The position numbers were made by a program, and so were the translations under genes. DNA of 64,000 bases, taken from NCBI GenBank assembly GCA_050011815.1, contig JBEKIJ010000022.1:38967-102966 (forward strand). Reading direction: 5' to 3'. Below are positions 43,333 through 52,351 of the stretch, in pieces. Position 1 is the stretch's first letter, and every line of letters begins with the position of its first letter. The notes beneath the pieces were generated by a model. The model was not told the origin of the DNA. It saw only the letters and a program-made list of their open reading frames with translations, and searched no databases. This DNA is from Chersky-840 sp050011815. GTDB taxonomy: Bacteria > Actinomycetota > Acidimicrobiia > Acidimicrobiales > UBA8190.

Positions 43333-43905
43333 CTACAGGTCGATGGTGCGGATCGGCTCGGTCCCGTCCCACCCGGCGCTCTGTGCCCGCATGTGGTCGA
43401 AGAACCCGCCGAACCCGCTCGTCTCGACGACCTCGTTCACGGTCCCTCCGTGCGAAGGAGAGTCGAAGTAGGAGAAGCGCTGGTCGGCGCTGAGCCCCCG
43501 ACCCTGGTAGTAGGGAGTGCGTCCCTTGGCCTCGTAGAGGGCGAGGGCGGCGTCGTAGTCGTTGGTGAAATGGGCGATGTGGTGGAGCCCACTCCCGGAC
43601 GTGGATCGGAAGTCCCGGTACGGCGACGGGTGGTCGTCGAGAGGCTGGATCAGCTCGACCTGCAGATCCCCGGAGTACGTGATGGCCACGGCGATGCGGG
43701 CACTGGTGGGCTCGCCCCGATAGACGAGGTCGTTGAGCGGCGGGGACGGCAGGTAGAAGAAGGGGCCGACGTCGAGCGCCTCGATCCAATGCTCCATGGC
43801 GGCCGAGATGTCGTCGACCACATAGCCCAGCTGCGCAATGGGCCCGAGGACCATGGCGGTGTCGGTGTCAGTGTCAGTGTCAGTGTCGGTGTCCGGATTC
43901 CCCAT
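43333..43905 (-). CDS. VOC-superfamily (glyoxalase-like) protein
   Basis: The ATG used follows GGGAG by 6 bases, giving 190 residues. After a Thr-Asp repeat leader (residues 4-14) comes the VOC fold: IAQLGYVVDDISAAMEHWIE opens the first module with a metal-ligand position at Gly-Tyr instead of His, QVELIQPLDDHPSPY holds a Glu ligand, and SGSGLHHIAHFTNDYDAAL gives the His of the second module. Relatives include methylmalonyl-CoA epimerase-like and lactoylglutathione-lyase-like enzymes. A hydroxylated lipid or acyl-CoA substrate is possible. Another VOC gene starts divergently 164 bases away. Confidence 0.82.
   Translation of the reverse strand: MGNPDTDTDTDTDTDTAMVLGPIAQLGYVVDDISAAMEHWIEALDVGPFFYLPSPPLNDLVYRGEPTSARIAVAITYSGDLQVELIQPLDDHPSPYRDFRSTSGSGLHHIAHFTNDYDAALALYEAKGRTPYYQGRGLSADQRFSYFDSPSHGGTVNEVVETSGFGGFFDHMRAQSAGWDGTEPIRTIDL
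43859..43894. repeat. 6-bp tandem repeat encoding Thr-Asp
   Basis: Six copies of GTGTC(A/G/C) on the plus strand encode the Asp-Thr leader of the VOC protein on the minus strand. Changes in copy number by slippage would keep the frame and only lengthen or shorten the leader. Confidence 0.85.
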
Positions 43906-44069
43906 GGTCGTCTCCCTGGCGTCGTCGTGGAGGATCCGCACCGGTCGGCGAGGGCGCGGGTCACTACAGTGGCACGGCGCCGAGGGTAGCGCGACAACCC
44001 CGGAACGCCACGGGCCACGGGCCCGCGCCCCGGGGACCGGGACCGAGATCGAGAGACAGGAGAGGGACC

Positions 44070-44468
44070 ATGACCGCAGCTCCGATCGCGGTGACGGGCT
44101 TCAGCCATGTCGCCATCTCGGTCACCGACCTGGGGGCCGCCCGCCGGTTCTACTGCGACGTGCTCGGCTTCGAGGAGCTCCCCCGCCCCGACTTGGGCAT
44201 CCCGGGGATGTGGCTCGGGGTGGGAGATCTCCAGCTCCACTTCATCGAGACCGACGAGATGCCGATTCCGGGCAAGGGATTCCCCCACTACGCCCTGCAC
44301 GTCCCGACCGACCACTTCGACACCACCATGGAGGCGCTGCGCGCCGCCGGCGTCTCGTTCCTGGGTCAACCGAGCTCACGCGTCGATTTCGGCACGACCG
44401 TGCTGGCCGCCTTCGTGTCGGACCCCGCCGGGAACGTCATCGAGCTCACCAACGTCGGCCCGGGCTGA
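44070..44468 (+). CDS. VOC-superfamily (glyoxalase/bleomycin-resistance fold) protein
   Basis: The 132-residue protein is a complete two-module VOC unit: VTGFSHVAISVTDLGAARRF with the first His ligand, LQLHFIETDEMP with a Glu ligand nearby, FPHYALHVPTDHFDTTME with the second His, and SDPAGNVIELTNVG with the final Glu. The SDPAGNVIEL ending is the strongest family mark. AGGAGAGGG precedes the ATG. Members catalyse isomerisation, epimerisation or dioxygenation at a divalent metal; the substrate is unknown. Confidence 0.87.
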   Translation: MTAAPIAVTGFSHVAISVTDLGAARRFYCDVLGFEELPRPDLGIPGMWLGVGDLQLHFIETDEMPIPGKGFPHYALHVPTDHFDTTMEALRAAGVSFLGQPSSRVDFGTTVLAAFVSDPAGNVIELTNVGPG

Positions 44469-44495
44469 ACCCGGGCCGCGGCGACGTCCTTACCT

Positions 44496-44822
44496 TCAGG
44501 GCGCGGCGCGGGCTCTCCGGCGGTTGATGCGGACCAGCACCACGCCCCCGACGAGCAGCACCGAGGCGATGCCGACGATCTGTTCGATGTCCGCGCCGGT
44601 GAAGGGCAGCCCCGGCGGGGCCGGGACGGACTCGGTCGGAGCCGGCAGGGGGGCGTGGGGGGACTGCGAGTTGAGAAGGCCGGGGGGGACCGAACCCGAA
44701 CCCACGATGCTCACCGGGCCGGGGCCACATCCCGTGTAGCAGGGGTCGGCGAAAGCGGGGTAGGACAACCCGATCGAGAGGCCACTCACCACAATCGCCC
44801 CAACGATGATCCTTCTGATCAT
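44496..44822 (-). CDS. Small LPXTG-anchored surface protein
   Basis: The 108-residue protein has the three parts of a sortase substrate: a signal peptide (MIRRIIVGAIVVSGLSIGLS ending YPAFA), a short Pro/Ser-rich mature part with two Cys (DPCYTGCGPG), and the sorting signal LPFTGADIEQIVG, a hydrophobic helix and the basic tail RINRRRARAAP. After sortase cleavage between Thr and Gly only about 45 residues would remain on peptidoglycan, too short for a catalytic domain. A GTG 13 codons upstream is an alternative start. No sortase gene is in the window. Confidence 0.85.
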   Translation of the reverse strand: MIRRIIVGAIVVSGLSIGLSYPAFADPCYTGCGPGPVSIVGSGSVPPGLLNSQSPHAPLPAPTESVPAPPGLPFTGADIEQIVGIASVLLVGGVVLVRINRRRARAAP

Positions 44823-44893
44823 TGGCACCGCACTGATCACTGGCAACACGCTAACGGCCACGTCCCCTGCGACCGCGGATCGGCCCGGGCGGC

Positions 44894-46486
44894 TCAGCCC
44901 AGGGCCACCACCGGCGCGTTGAGGAGATCGTTGGCGGTGGACCCGTGGAAGTTGGCCCCGCCGTAGGTGAAGACCCCTCCATCGGCCCCCACCAGCCAGT
45001 ATCCGCCTCCGCCGGGGAGCGCCCGCATGGCCACCACGGGCTTGGCCAGGGCCAGGGCCCCGGCCGACCCGTCGAAGGGGGCGCCGAAGGAGAAGACCCC
45101 GCCGTCCGACGCCACGAGCCAGTACCCCCCTCCCGGATCGGCGGCCATGCCCACCACCGGCTTGTGCAGCCTGACCGCACCCATCGACCCCAGGAAGGCG
45201 GCGTCGCCGTAGGCGAACACCCCGCCGTCCGACGCCACCAACCAGTACCCGTCGCCGTCGGGCGTGGACGCCATGCCCACGATGGGGGCGTTCAGGTGCT
45301 TGGCGCCCATCGACCCCAAGAAGGGCGCGTCGCCGTAGGCGAACACCCCGCCGTCCGACGCCACCAACCAGTACCCGTTGTCCGACGCCGTGTCGGCGAT
45401 GCCGACGACGGGCGCCTTGAGCGCCAACGCGCCGGCCGAGCCGTAGAAGCCGTCGCCGAAGGCGAAGACGCCGCCGTCCGATGCCACCAACCGGTAGCCG
45501 GGCCCGGGCACGTCGAGGACGCCGGCCTGGCCGGAGTCGGGGCTGACCATGAGCGACGACTCGTCCACCGCCTCGAATTCACTGGCCGGGATCGTCTTCA
45601 ACGCGTCGACCAGTGACTGCGGCCACGCCGGGTCGGCGGTGCCGCCGAAATACCAGTTGCTGCCGTTGTCGGCCAGGATCAGCCCGTATTGCTGCATGGC
45701 GCGCAGCACGACCTGGGCTTGGGCCGAGTACCCCGAGATGTTGAAGCTGGCCTTGAGGCGGAAGCGGGCACCCATCGGGGGGAGGCTGGGATCGCTCCGA
45801 GCTCCCGCCTCGTGGCGGGCGGGCCACAGATAGCTCGTGTCGGTGGTCTCGGCGGTCATCCGGATGGCGTGGGTGATCTGTCCCGACTGCACCTCGTCGT
45901 AGCGGAGCAGGCCGGGCATGATGGGAAGGCCCGCCGCGTCGGCAGAGGTCCACCCCGCCGGGCGCAAGGCGTTGGAACGGAGGTTCCAGATCGCTCCGGA
46001 CCCCGCCGTCGAACCGCCCGCGTTGTACTGCGCGTCGTAGAGCTCGTAGAGCGTGCACGTGGTGGGGTCGATCATGATGGCGTGTCTGTCCCCGGTCGAG
46101 CTCTCTCCCCCCTCGATGGGTGTGTTGGCGCCGAACGGATACGGGCCCGGGTCGCTCTCGCTGGCGTACTGGAAGGAGACGTTCACGAAGGGCTGACTCG
46201 GAGAGATGACGGTGTAGGGCATGCCGTAGGGGTTCGACGGATCACCCGACGGCCCGAAGTCGGGATGCAGGAACGTCGAGCCCGAGTCCATGCTGGCGAG
46301 CCACTGGGCGCTGTGGATGTCGACCGGCAGCGAGGCGATGTCGGTGTTCCAGATGTTGTCGGATGGGAAGATTCCACAGGGAACACCAGGCGGGGCGCTG
46401 GCCACGGCGGACGTTGTACCCACGGCTACCAGGGCGCCACAGCCCATGACCAGGAGGGCGGTGGCCAGGATCGCCGCCCGTCGCAT
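44894..46486 (-). CDS. Secreted protein with N-terminal FPSDN domain and GYWLVASDGG repeats
   Basis: The 530-residue protein has a signal peptide (MRRAAILATALLVMGCGALV to ASA), and then a 300-residue domain opening PCGIFPSDNIWNTDIASLPV with further marks GDRHAIMIDPTTCTLYELYD and AQVVLRAMQQYGLILADNG. I do not recognise its family; the DRHAIMID/CTLYELYD pattern suggests a secreted hydrolase or glycan-binding fold. Five C-terminal repeats (GYWLVASDGGVFAYGDAxFLGSMG type) match those of the CHAP protein at 23.6 kb. Two copies (near 45,190 and 45,330) are almost identical in DNA, so they have duplicated or converted recently. Confidence 0.85.
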   Translation of the reverse strand: MRRAAILATALLVMGCGALVAVGTTSAVASAPPGVPCGIFPSDNIWNTDIASLPVDIHSAQWLASMDSGSTFLHPDFGPSGDPSNPYGMPYTVISPSQPFVNVSFQYASESDPGPYPFGANTPIEGGESSTGDRHAIMIDPTTCTLYELYDAQYNAGGSTAGSGAIWNLRSNALRPAGWTSADAAGLPIMPGLLRYDEVQSGQITHAIRMTAETTDTSYLWPARHEAGARSDPSLPPMGARFRLKASFNISGYSAQAQVVLRAMQQYGLILADNGSNWYFGGTADPAWPQSLVDALKTIPASEFEAVDESSLMVSPDSGQAGVLDVPGPGYRLVASDGGVFAFGDGFYGSAGALALKAPVVGIADTASDNGYWLVASDGGVFAYGDAPFLGSMGAKHLNAPIVGMASTPDGDGYWLVASDGGVFAYGDAAFLGSMGAVRLHKPVVGMAADPGGGYWLVASDGGVFSFGAPFDGSAGALALAKPVVAMRALPGGGGYWLVGADGGVFTYGGANFHGSTANDLLNAPVVALG

Positions 46487-46655
46487 CAGGCGACCTTCAG
46501 CTTCTCCATGCTGGTGTCATCGGCCGGTTGACGAGGTTGCTTGATGGGATGGGAAGGTTGCTCCGGGAACGTGCCCTAGCTGGGGCCTGAGATGGCCACC
46601 TACCAGGGGGCCAGCCCTGCTTCAGCACAGAGTCGGCAGGGCCGATGCTTCAAGA

Positions 46656-47408
46656 GTGGGAGCGCAAACCGACGGAGCGGGGCGGCTAGGTAGATACCTG
46701 AGCCAGCCCATAAAGCGCTCACCTCGATTCGCTCGGCTTGCCCGAACACGCCCCGTCTCACTGGCCATCGCACAGGGGTTCGCAATCGCTGCGATCGTCT
46801 TCGTGACCAACGTATTCACCTACGGGAACGCATCGATCGAGAAGCTCGTCCTCCTATCTGCAACATGTGGCCTCGTATTCGGATGCGTGATGAGCCAAGT
46901 GAACCGGCGACTGACCCTCACACTGGGTCGGGATATGCCAACCGGCGGAACGCATTGGGCCGTGTGGCTAAGCCACCCACGGGTGATCTTCATAACGTCC
47001 GCTGGAAGCCTTTGCATCGCCATTGGCGCATTCTCACCATGGATCCGGGCTTTCGCCGGAACCGTTCCTGGCTTAGGGGGTCAAGTATTCCTTGACCCCA
47101 GCATGACGCTGAAGGGGTTGGGAGCCAGCGAGTGGATCTGGGTTTACCTCGTGTTGGCAGTGTTAGGTATCCCAGCATGCTCGTGGTTTAGAGACTCTCC
47201 TTTCGCAGCAGCGACCTTGTTCCTCGTCGGATGCACGGTGGTGCTGTCCACGTACGGCATTGTCCGCACGCACGGGGATTCCTTCCCACAGGCTTCGATC
47301 GGGGCATGGCTTACCGCCTTTGGGGGACTCGTCATAGGGGGAGTCGGGGCGACCACCTTCTGTATTCGGGTGAAACGCTCTTTCACGGGCACGGAGCCGT
47401 TGTCATAG
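46656..47408 (+). CDS. Six-span membrane protein of unknown function in a lower-GC island
   Basis: The 250-residue GTG-started protein has about six hydrophobic helices, for example SLAIAQGFAIAAIVFVTNVF, KLVLLSATCGLVFGCVMSQ, VIFITSAGSLCIAIGAF, WIWVYLVLAVLGIPACSWF, AAATLFLVGCTVVLSTYGIV and AWLTAFGGLVIGGVGATTF. I do not recognise it. Codons such as ATA, CTA, TTA and GTA appear that are almost absent elsewhere in the window, and base composition is visibly less GC-rich, so it is probably imported. The start is uncertain because no ribosome-binding site is evident. It is flanked by the full and truncated FPSDN genes. Confidence 0.68.
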   Translation: MGAQTDGAGRLGRYLSQPIKRSPRFARLARTRPVSLAIAQGFAIAAIVFVTNVFTYGNASIEKLVLLSATCGLVFGCVMSQVNRRLTLTLGRDMPTGGTHWAVWLSHPRVIFITSAGSLCIAIGAFSPWIRAFAGTVPGLGGQVFLDPSMTLKGLGASEWIWVYLVLAVLGIPACSWFRDSPFAAATLFLVGCTVVLSTYGIVRTHGDSFPQASIGAWLTAFGGLVIGGVGATTFCIRVKRSFTGTEPLS

Positions 47409-47467
47409 TCGTCCCGGATGTGCCGCTCCCGACGGGGACAGGCCCAACGACGAGCCCGCCGAGATGG

Positions 47468-47692
47468 CTAGATAATCGGGATAACGGGCTGTGCGGAGTC
47501 AGCTCGAACGAGGCAGATGTTGTCGGACGGGAACATCGGACAGCCGGCGGCACCCGGAACCGGCGTCCCCGCCCGAGCCGGCCCGGCGTCGAGCGCGACC
47601 GTGGCCGAAAGGATCGTGGCCACCGAGAGGGCGAGGACGGCCGACGTGGCCAGTCGTCTCCGACGACCGGCGTGGCCCACCCCCCTCCCCAT
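47468..47692 (-). pseudogene. Truncated paralogue of the FPSDN repeat protein (signal peptide only)
   Basis: A signal peptide (RRRRLATSAVLALSVATILS to ARAGTP) is followed by GCPMFPSDNI, matching PCGIFPSDNIWNTD of the gene at 44,894-46,486. After FPSDNI the similarity stops: the frame reads CLVRADSAQPVIPII and ends. The break at about 47,520 coincides with the edge of the lower-GC island. The simplest reading is that an insertion or deletion removed the body of a second copy of that gene. Confidence 0.65.
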
Positions 47693-48002
47693 ACCGCCAT
47701 CATCGGCATGTCGACGCACCGCGTTGACGGTCCCTCGGAATCTTGGGCACCCGTTGGCGCCCGCCCGGGCACCGCCTCCCGGGGCCGGGAGTGCCGGGGC
47801 CGGGGCCTCCCGGGGGACTGCGGGGCCGGGGTGAGGGGTACTGAAGTTCCTGGCCGACGCTGCCGACAACCCGGAGGACCGTGGGGAGCGGGCGCGCCTT
47901 GTCAACTGATGCCACATCTACAACACTGGGCTGTCGTCCCCATCCGGCGGCCCGATGGGGCCCGGTCGATTCACCAGTGCCACCCGAGCTGATCGAGACC
48001 CC
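47693..48002. other. Intergenic stretch between FPSDN remnant and GH18 gene
   Basis: About 310 bases of high-GC sequence with no reading frame I accept. It must hold the start signals of both divergent genes, but no clear -10/-35 pair, palindrome or repeat stands out. Confidence 0.5.
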
Positions 48003-49871
48003 ATGACCCGACGAGCACGATGGCACGCGGCGCAGCACCCCGAGGGCCGCGCCACCACGGGTCGGACCCGACCCCGAGGCGCCCACGCCCGGCAGTCGCA
48101 CTGGACCCGTCGGGTCTCGATGTACGCCCTGGGGGCTCTCGAGATCCCTCGCCTCGTCGGCCTCACCCCGAGCCGTCACCGGCCCAGGCACTCCACGAGG
48201 TTCCGCCTCCGGATCAGCCCCATCGTCGCCTGCGTGGGGGCGCTCTCCCTCGTGGTGGGGGGAGCCGCCCTGGGATCCCTGAGCACCGGCGGGGCCCTGG
48301 CCGCCACGGTCTCCAACCCCGGGAACGGTGGCGGGAGCGTGTCGATCATGAACGGGATGGCCAACACCTTCGCCAACTCGCCCGGGGCGGCCGCGCTCCC
48401 CGCGGCCACCGCTCCTCCGGCGCCGGCGCCACCGTCGCTCGCCGGCGCCCCCGCCCTGCGTCCTCACGAGATCTTCGGTTTCGCCCCCTATTGGACCCTG
48501 CCCGGCTCGTCGGGGTTCAACCTCACCACCCTCACGACGTTGGCGTACTTCAGCGTCGACGTCGACGGGACCGGCGCCGTCGAGCAGAGCGGACCGGGGT
48601 GGGTCGGCTACCAGAGCCAGGCTCTGGCCGATCTCGTGACCCGCGCCCACGGGGCGGGGGATCGCGTGGTGCTGACCGTGTCGTGCTTCGACCAGGCCGC
48701 GCTCGACGAGATGGCCGCCGACCCCACCACCGGGGCGCGTCTGGGGGCCTCGCTCGTCCAACTCGTGTCGGCCAAGAACCTCGACGGGATCAACATCGAC
48801 TTCGAGGGCAAGGGGAGCAAGGACCAGTCCGGACTGGACACCCTCGTCGCCGCGGTGTCGAGCGCCATGCACCACGCCGACCCCCACTGGCAGGTCACCA
48901 TGGACACCTACGCCTCGTCGGCCGGCGATCCTTCGGGCTTCTACGACATCGCCGGCCTCAACCCGAGCGTCGACGGGTTCTTCGTGATGGCCTACGACAT
49001 GAACAGCCCCAAGACCCCCTCCCCCACGGCCCCGCTCACCGGGGCCGGGTTCACCGACCTCGACGCCGTGCAGCAGTACGCGGCGGTGGTCTCGCCTTCC
49101 AAGGTGATCCTCGGCGTCCCGTACTACGGCTACGACTGGCCCACGGCGGGACCGGGTCTCGGTGACCCCGCCACCGGTCCGGCCGCGCCGTTGAGCTACT
49201 CCCAGATCCTTGCCACCGGAGGCCACGTCTACTGGGACCCGGTCACCCAGACCCCGTGGACCTCGTACCAGGTGGGCACCCAATGGCACCAGACCTTCTT
49301 CGACAATCCCACCTCCCTGGCGCTCAAGGCGCAGCTGGCCAACACCTACCACCTCGCCGGCGTGGGGATCTGGGCGCTCGGCATGGAGGGCGCCACCCCC
49401 GCCATGCAGGCGGCGCTGGGGGGGAGCGCTCCCATCCTGAAGGGCCTGCGGCCGGGGCCCGTGGGGAGCGCGGTCACCACCACGACCACCACCGCGCCGG
49501 CGAACTACACCTACACCGGGACGTGGAACGGCGCCGCGGTGACCCTCACCAGCGTCGACCCCTCGTCGCTGGTCGGCCTGACCTCGGCCCCGGCGTCGGC
49601 CCAGCTCACTGGGTTCGCGACCAACGACCCGACGCGGAAGTGCCTGGAGTCCGAGCCCTCCCTGTCGGTCCTGACGCTGGCGAGCTCGCCGGGCGTGTAC
49701 GTGGTCACGACGACACCACCGGCCGATTGCGCCGCGGGCACCTGGGAGTTCACGGTGGCGGCGAGCTCGCCCGGAGACACCTCGACGACCACGACCACGT
49801 CGAGCGTCCCCGTCGATCCCACCTCGACGACGACCACGTCCACGACATCGACGACGATCGGATCGAATTGA
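48003..49871 (+). CDS. Secreted glycoside hydrolase family 18 protein
   Basis: Starting from the ATG at MTRRARWHAAQ the protein has 622 residues; an internal ATG 39 codons on is possible. An arginine-rich N-terminus of about 75 residues precedes the membrane segment ISPIVACVGALSLVVGGAAL, an unusually long signal or anchor. From about 155 the GH18 barrel begins (FGFAPYWTLPG) and carries the catalytic LDGINIDFEG with Glu268, then VMAYDMN and VGIWALGMEG. A C-terminal beta domain and a Thr-rich tail follow. GH18 enzymes cleave chitin-like or peptidoglycan-type beta-1,4 N-acetylglucosamine links; spore-cortex-type lysins also belong here. Confidence 0.9.
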   Translation: MTRRARWHAAQHPEGRATTGRTRPRGAHARQSHWTRRVSMYALGALEIPRLVGLTPSRHRPRHSTRFRLRISPIVACVGALSLVVGGAALGSLSTGGALAATVSNPGNGGGSVSIMNGMANTFANSPGAAALPAATAPPAPAPPSLAGAPALRPHEIFGFAPYWTLPGSSGFNLTTLTTLAYFSVDVDGTGAVEQSGPGWVGYQSQALADLVTRAHGAGDRVVLTVSCFDQAALDEMAADPTTGARLGASLVQLVSAKNLDGINIDFEGKGSKDQSGLDTLVAAVSSAMHHADPHWQVTMDTYASSAGDPSGFYDIAGLNPSVDGFFVMAYDMNSPKTPSPTAPLTGAGFTDLDAVQQYAAVVSPSKVILGVPYYGYDWPTAGPGLGDPATGPAAPLSYSQILATGGHVYWDPVTQTPWTSYQVGTQWHQTFFDNPTSLALKAQLANTYHLAGVGIWALGMEGATPAMQAALGGSAPILKGLRPGPVGSAVTTTTTTAPANYTYTGTWNGAAVTLTSVDPSSLVGLTSAPASAQLTGFATNDPTRKCLESEPSLSVLTLASSPGVYVVTTTPPADCAAGTWEFTVAASSPGDTSTTTTTSSVPVDPTSTTTTSTTSTTIGSN

Positions 49872-49895
49872 CGATCGGCCCGAGCTGACGGGCTG

Positions 49896-51482
49896 TCACA
49901 CCACCCGTGTGGCGTGGCCCTCCCAGTACCGTTCCTTGAGCAGCCGCTTGTAGAGCTTGCCGTTGGGGTCGCGAGGGAGTTCCCCCACGAAGTCCACGGT
50001 GCGGGGGCACTTGTAGGCCGCCAGCCGTTCCCGGCACCAGGCGATCAGCTCGGTCTCCGTGTCGGGTCCCGCCCGGGAGGGCTCGACGAGCTCGACCACC
50101 GCCTTCACCGCCTCACCCATCTCGGGGTCCGGCACCCCGATGACCGCCACGTCGGCCACCGCCGGGTGGCCGGCGAGGACGTTCTCGGCCTCCTGGGGGT
50201 AGATGTTCACCCCTCCGGAGATGATCATGTGGGCCTGGCGGTCGGTGAGATACAGGTAGCCGTCCTCGTCGAGCACCCCGATGTCCCCCAAGGTGCGCCA
50301 TCCCCGGGCGTTGACCATCGACGCCGTCGCCGACGGGTCGTTGTGGTACTCGAAGGGCCGGCCCCCCTCGAAGTAGACGACGCCCTCCCGGCCGGGCCCG
50401 AGCTCCTGGCCCTCGGGTCCCATGACGTGGGCGGGAGTCAGGGGGCGACCCACCGACCCGGGATGGGCGAGCCACTCCGCGGCGGTGATCCACGTCGACC
50501 CGATGTCCTCGGTGCCGGCGTAGTACTCGTCGATGATCGGCCCCCACCACTCGAGCATCTGTCGCTTCACGGCGACGGGGCACGGCGCCGCGGCGTGCAC
50601 GACGGACCGGAGGCTCGAGAGGTCATGACGCGTCCGCTCGGATTCGGGGAGGCGCAACATCCGGACGAACATGGTGGGGACGAACTGGGCGTGGGTCACG
50701 CCGTGTCGTTCGATGAGCTCGAGGCACCGGGCCGGGTCGAAGTGCTCCATCACCACGACGGTGGCGCCCAGGCGGAGCATCGACATGCAGTAGACGAGCG
50801 GAGCCGAGTGGTAGAGCGGCGCGGGCGAGAGGTACACCGACCCGGGACCCACGCCACGGCGCGCCAGTCCCAGGGCGATCTGGACAGGGGCGGCCGAGGT
50901 GTCACCCAGCGGGGTCCGGGGCAGCTCCTTGCGCACACCCTTGGGCCGACCGGTGGTCCCCGACGAGTAGAGCATCTCGCGCCCTTCGGCCTCGTCGGTG
51001 ATCGGGACGGGGGCGAAGGCGGCGACGGTGGCCTCGTACCCGCTGAACCCCGGCACCGGGCCCCCGACCGAGAGCCGCACGGGGACACGCGTCAGGTCGA
51101 GGCTGGAGACGACGTCGGCCATGGCGGGAGTCGTCATGAGGGCGGTGGCACCACAGTCGTCGAGGATGTACTGCACCTCGGCGCCGCGCAGGTGGCTGTT
51201 GAGCGCGGTGTAGTACAGCCCCGATCGCTGGGCGGCCCAGGCGATCTCCAGGTAGGTGGCGCAGTTCTCCATGAGGATGGCGATGTGGTCCCCGGCGGCG
51301 AGCCCCTGGTGGCGCAGGAATCCCGCCAAGCGGTTGGAGCGCCCGTCGAGCTCGCGGTACGACAGGGTCTGGCCGCTCTCGCCCATGACGACGGCCGGCG
51401 CGTCGGGCTGCAGCCTGGCCCACCCGCCGAGGTCCAGCGGGGTCGGGGGCTCGGGGACCTGGGTCACGACCCGATTCTTCAC
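49896..51482 (-). CDS. Acyl-CoA synthetase (AMP-forming, FadD-like)
   Basis: From the GTG at VKNRVVTQVPEPPTP the protein has 528 residues. The ANL-family motifs are present: YSSGTTGRPKGVRKEL (P-loop; A3), YYAGTEDIGSTW (A5), the GWRTLGDIGVLDEDGYLYLT aspartate motif (A7) and DRQAHMIISGGVNIYPQE (A8), plus the C-terminal catalytic Lys in RDPNGKLYKR. It activates a carboxylic acid as the acyl-AMP and then the CoA thioester. A steroid acid (as for FadD3 or FadD17/19) is possible given region 1, but it stands far from that cluster. It diverges from the maleylpyruvate isomerase-like gene; a frame extension upstream runs into that gene and is not coding. Confidence 0.9.
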   Translation of the reverse strand: MKNRVVTQVPEPPTPLDLGGWARLQPDAPAVVMGESGQTLSYRELDGRSNRLAGFLRHQGLAAGDHIAILMENCATYLEIAWAAQRSGLYYTALNSHLRGAEVQYILDDCGATALMTTPAMADVVSSLDLTRVPVRLSVGGPVPGFSGYEATVAAFAPVPITDEAEGREMLYSSGTTGRPKGVRKELPRTPLGDTSAAPVQIALGLARRGVGPGSVYLSPAPLYHSAPLVYCMSMLRLGATVVVMEHFDPARCLELIERHGVTHAQFVPTMFVRMLRLPESERTRHDLSSLRSVVHAAAPCPVAVKRQMLEWWGPIIDEYYAGTEDIGSTWITAAEWLAHPGSVGRPLTPAHVMGPEGQELGPGREGVVYFEGGRPFEYHNDPSATASMVNARGWRTLGDIGVLDEDGYLYLTDRQAHMIISGGVNIYPQEAENVLAGHPAVADVAVIGVPDPEMGEAVKAVVELVEPSRAGPDTETELIAWCRERLAAYKCPRTVDFVGELPRDPNGKLYKRLLKERYWEGHATRVV

Positions 51483-51536
51483 GACGTTGTCCGAATCCCG
51501 CCAGACCCGACGGGGACCCTCGGACACCATGACGCC

Positions 51537-52319
51537 ATGGACGAAGCGACGGCATTCCTCGAGACGTTGGACCGCACCGCCCCGACCTCGCCGACGGCGT
51601 GCGCAGGGTGGACCGCGCACGAGCTGGTCGCCCACCTGACCGCAGGGGCCGCCGAGATGGCCGAGCTCACCGAGGCGGTGACGGCGGGCCGCGCCGAGCG
51701 CGCCACCAGAGACTTCGCCGAGCGCGAAGCACCCTGGGTGGCGATGGCCGACGACGACCTGCGCGCCCGGTTGGTGACCGAGGCCATCCGCCTCGGCGTG
51801 GCCATCGAGGCGCTCGCCGCCACGGGCCCCGACCCGACGGTCCCCTTCGCTGGGCGCCGGCTGAGCGTCGCCGAGCTGACGATGCACGGGCGCAGCGAGG
51901 CCGCCCTCCATCGTTGGGACATGGCCGGCGACGACGACATCAGCGTCGAGCTCCTGGCCCAGCCCGAGCTCACCGTCCATGCCGTGGGAGTGCTCAACAC
52001 CATGCTCGACGCTTCGCCCGAAGCCGTCACCACGCGCACGACGGCGGCTGCCCTCACAGAGCTCCGCGCCAATTTCGCCGCCCCCGGCCACATGGACGTG
52101 GTGCTCGTGGTCGACGGCGCGGGAGCGCGTCTCGAGCTCGACGAGCCTCGGGCCCGACCCTGCGCCACCACCGACGCCGCCACCCGGTTGCTCGCCCTGT
52201 GGGGCCGCCGCTCGCCGACGAAGCGCATCCGCTGGAACGAGGACCACGCCGCCGCCGAGCCTCTGGCCGCCTTCCTGTGGGGGGTCGGCGCCCCCACCCT
52301 CCTGTCCGAAACCCGCTAG
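51537..52319 (+). CDS. Mycothiol-type maleylpyruvate isomerase / DinB-fold protein
   Basis: The 260-residue protein begins MDEATAFLETLDRT, then CAGWTAHELVAHLTAGAAEM, the first helix pair of the mycothiol-dependent maleylpyruvate isomerase N-terminal domain (DinB fold) with the His ligand in AHLTAG; LTMHGRSEAALHRWDM carries later metal-ligand His residues. The C-terminal 90 residues are the small alpha/beta domain of the family (VLVVDGAGARLELDEP). Actinobacterial members transfer or isomerise with mycothiol; most are uncharacterised. Start set at the ATG immediately before MDEATAF. Confidence 0.83.
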   Translation: MDEATAFLETLDRTAPTSPTACAGWTAHELVAHLTAGAAEMAELTEAVTAGRAERATRDFAEREAPWVAMADDDLRARLVTEAIRLGVAIEALAATGPDPTVPFAGRRLSVAELTMHGRSEAALHRWDMAGDDDISVELLAQPELTVHAVGVLNTMLDASPEAVTTRTTAAALTELRANFAAPGHMDVVLVVDGAGARLELDEPRARPCATTDAATRLLALWGRRSPTKRIRWNEDHAAAEPLAAFLWGVGAPTLLSETR

Positions 52320-52351
52320 CCCATGGCACCGGTGTCGGTCAGGATGGGCCC

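Noticed and set aside
46656..47408. Prophage or transposon as cause of the lower-GC island
   Set aside because: No integrase, transposase, terminal inverted repeat or target duplication could be found at the edges.
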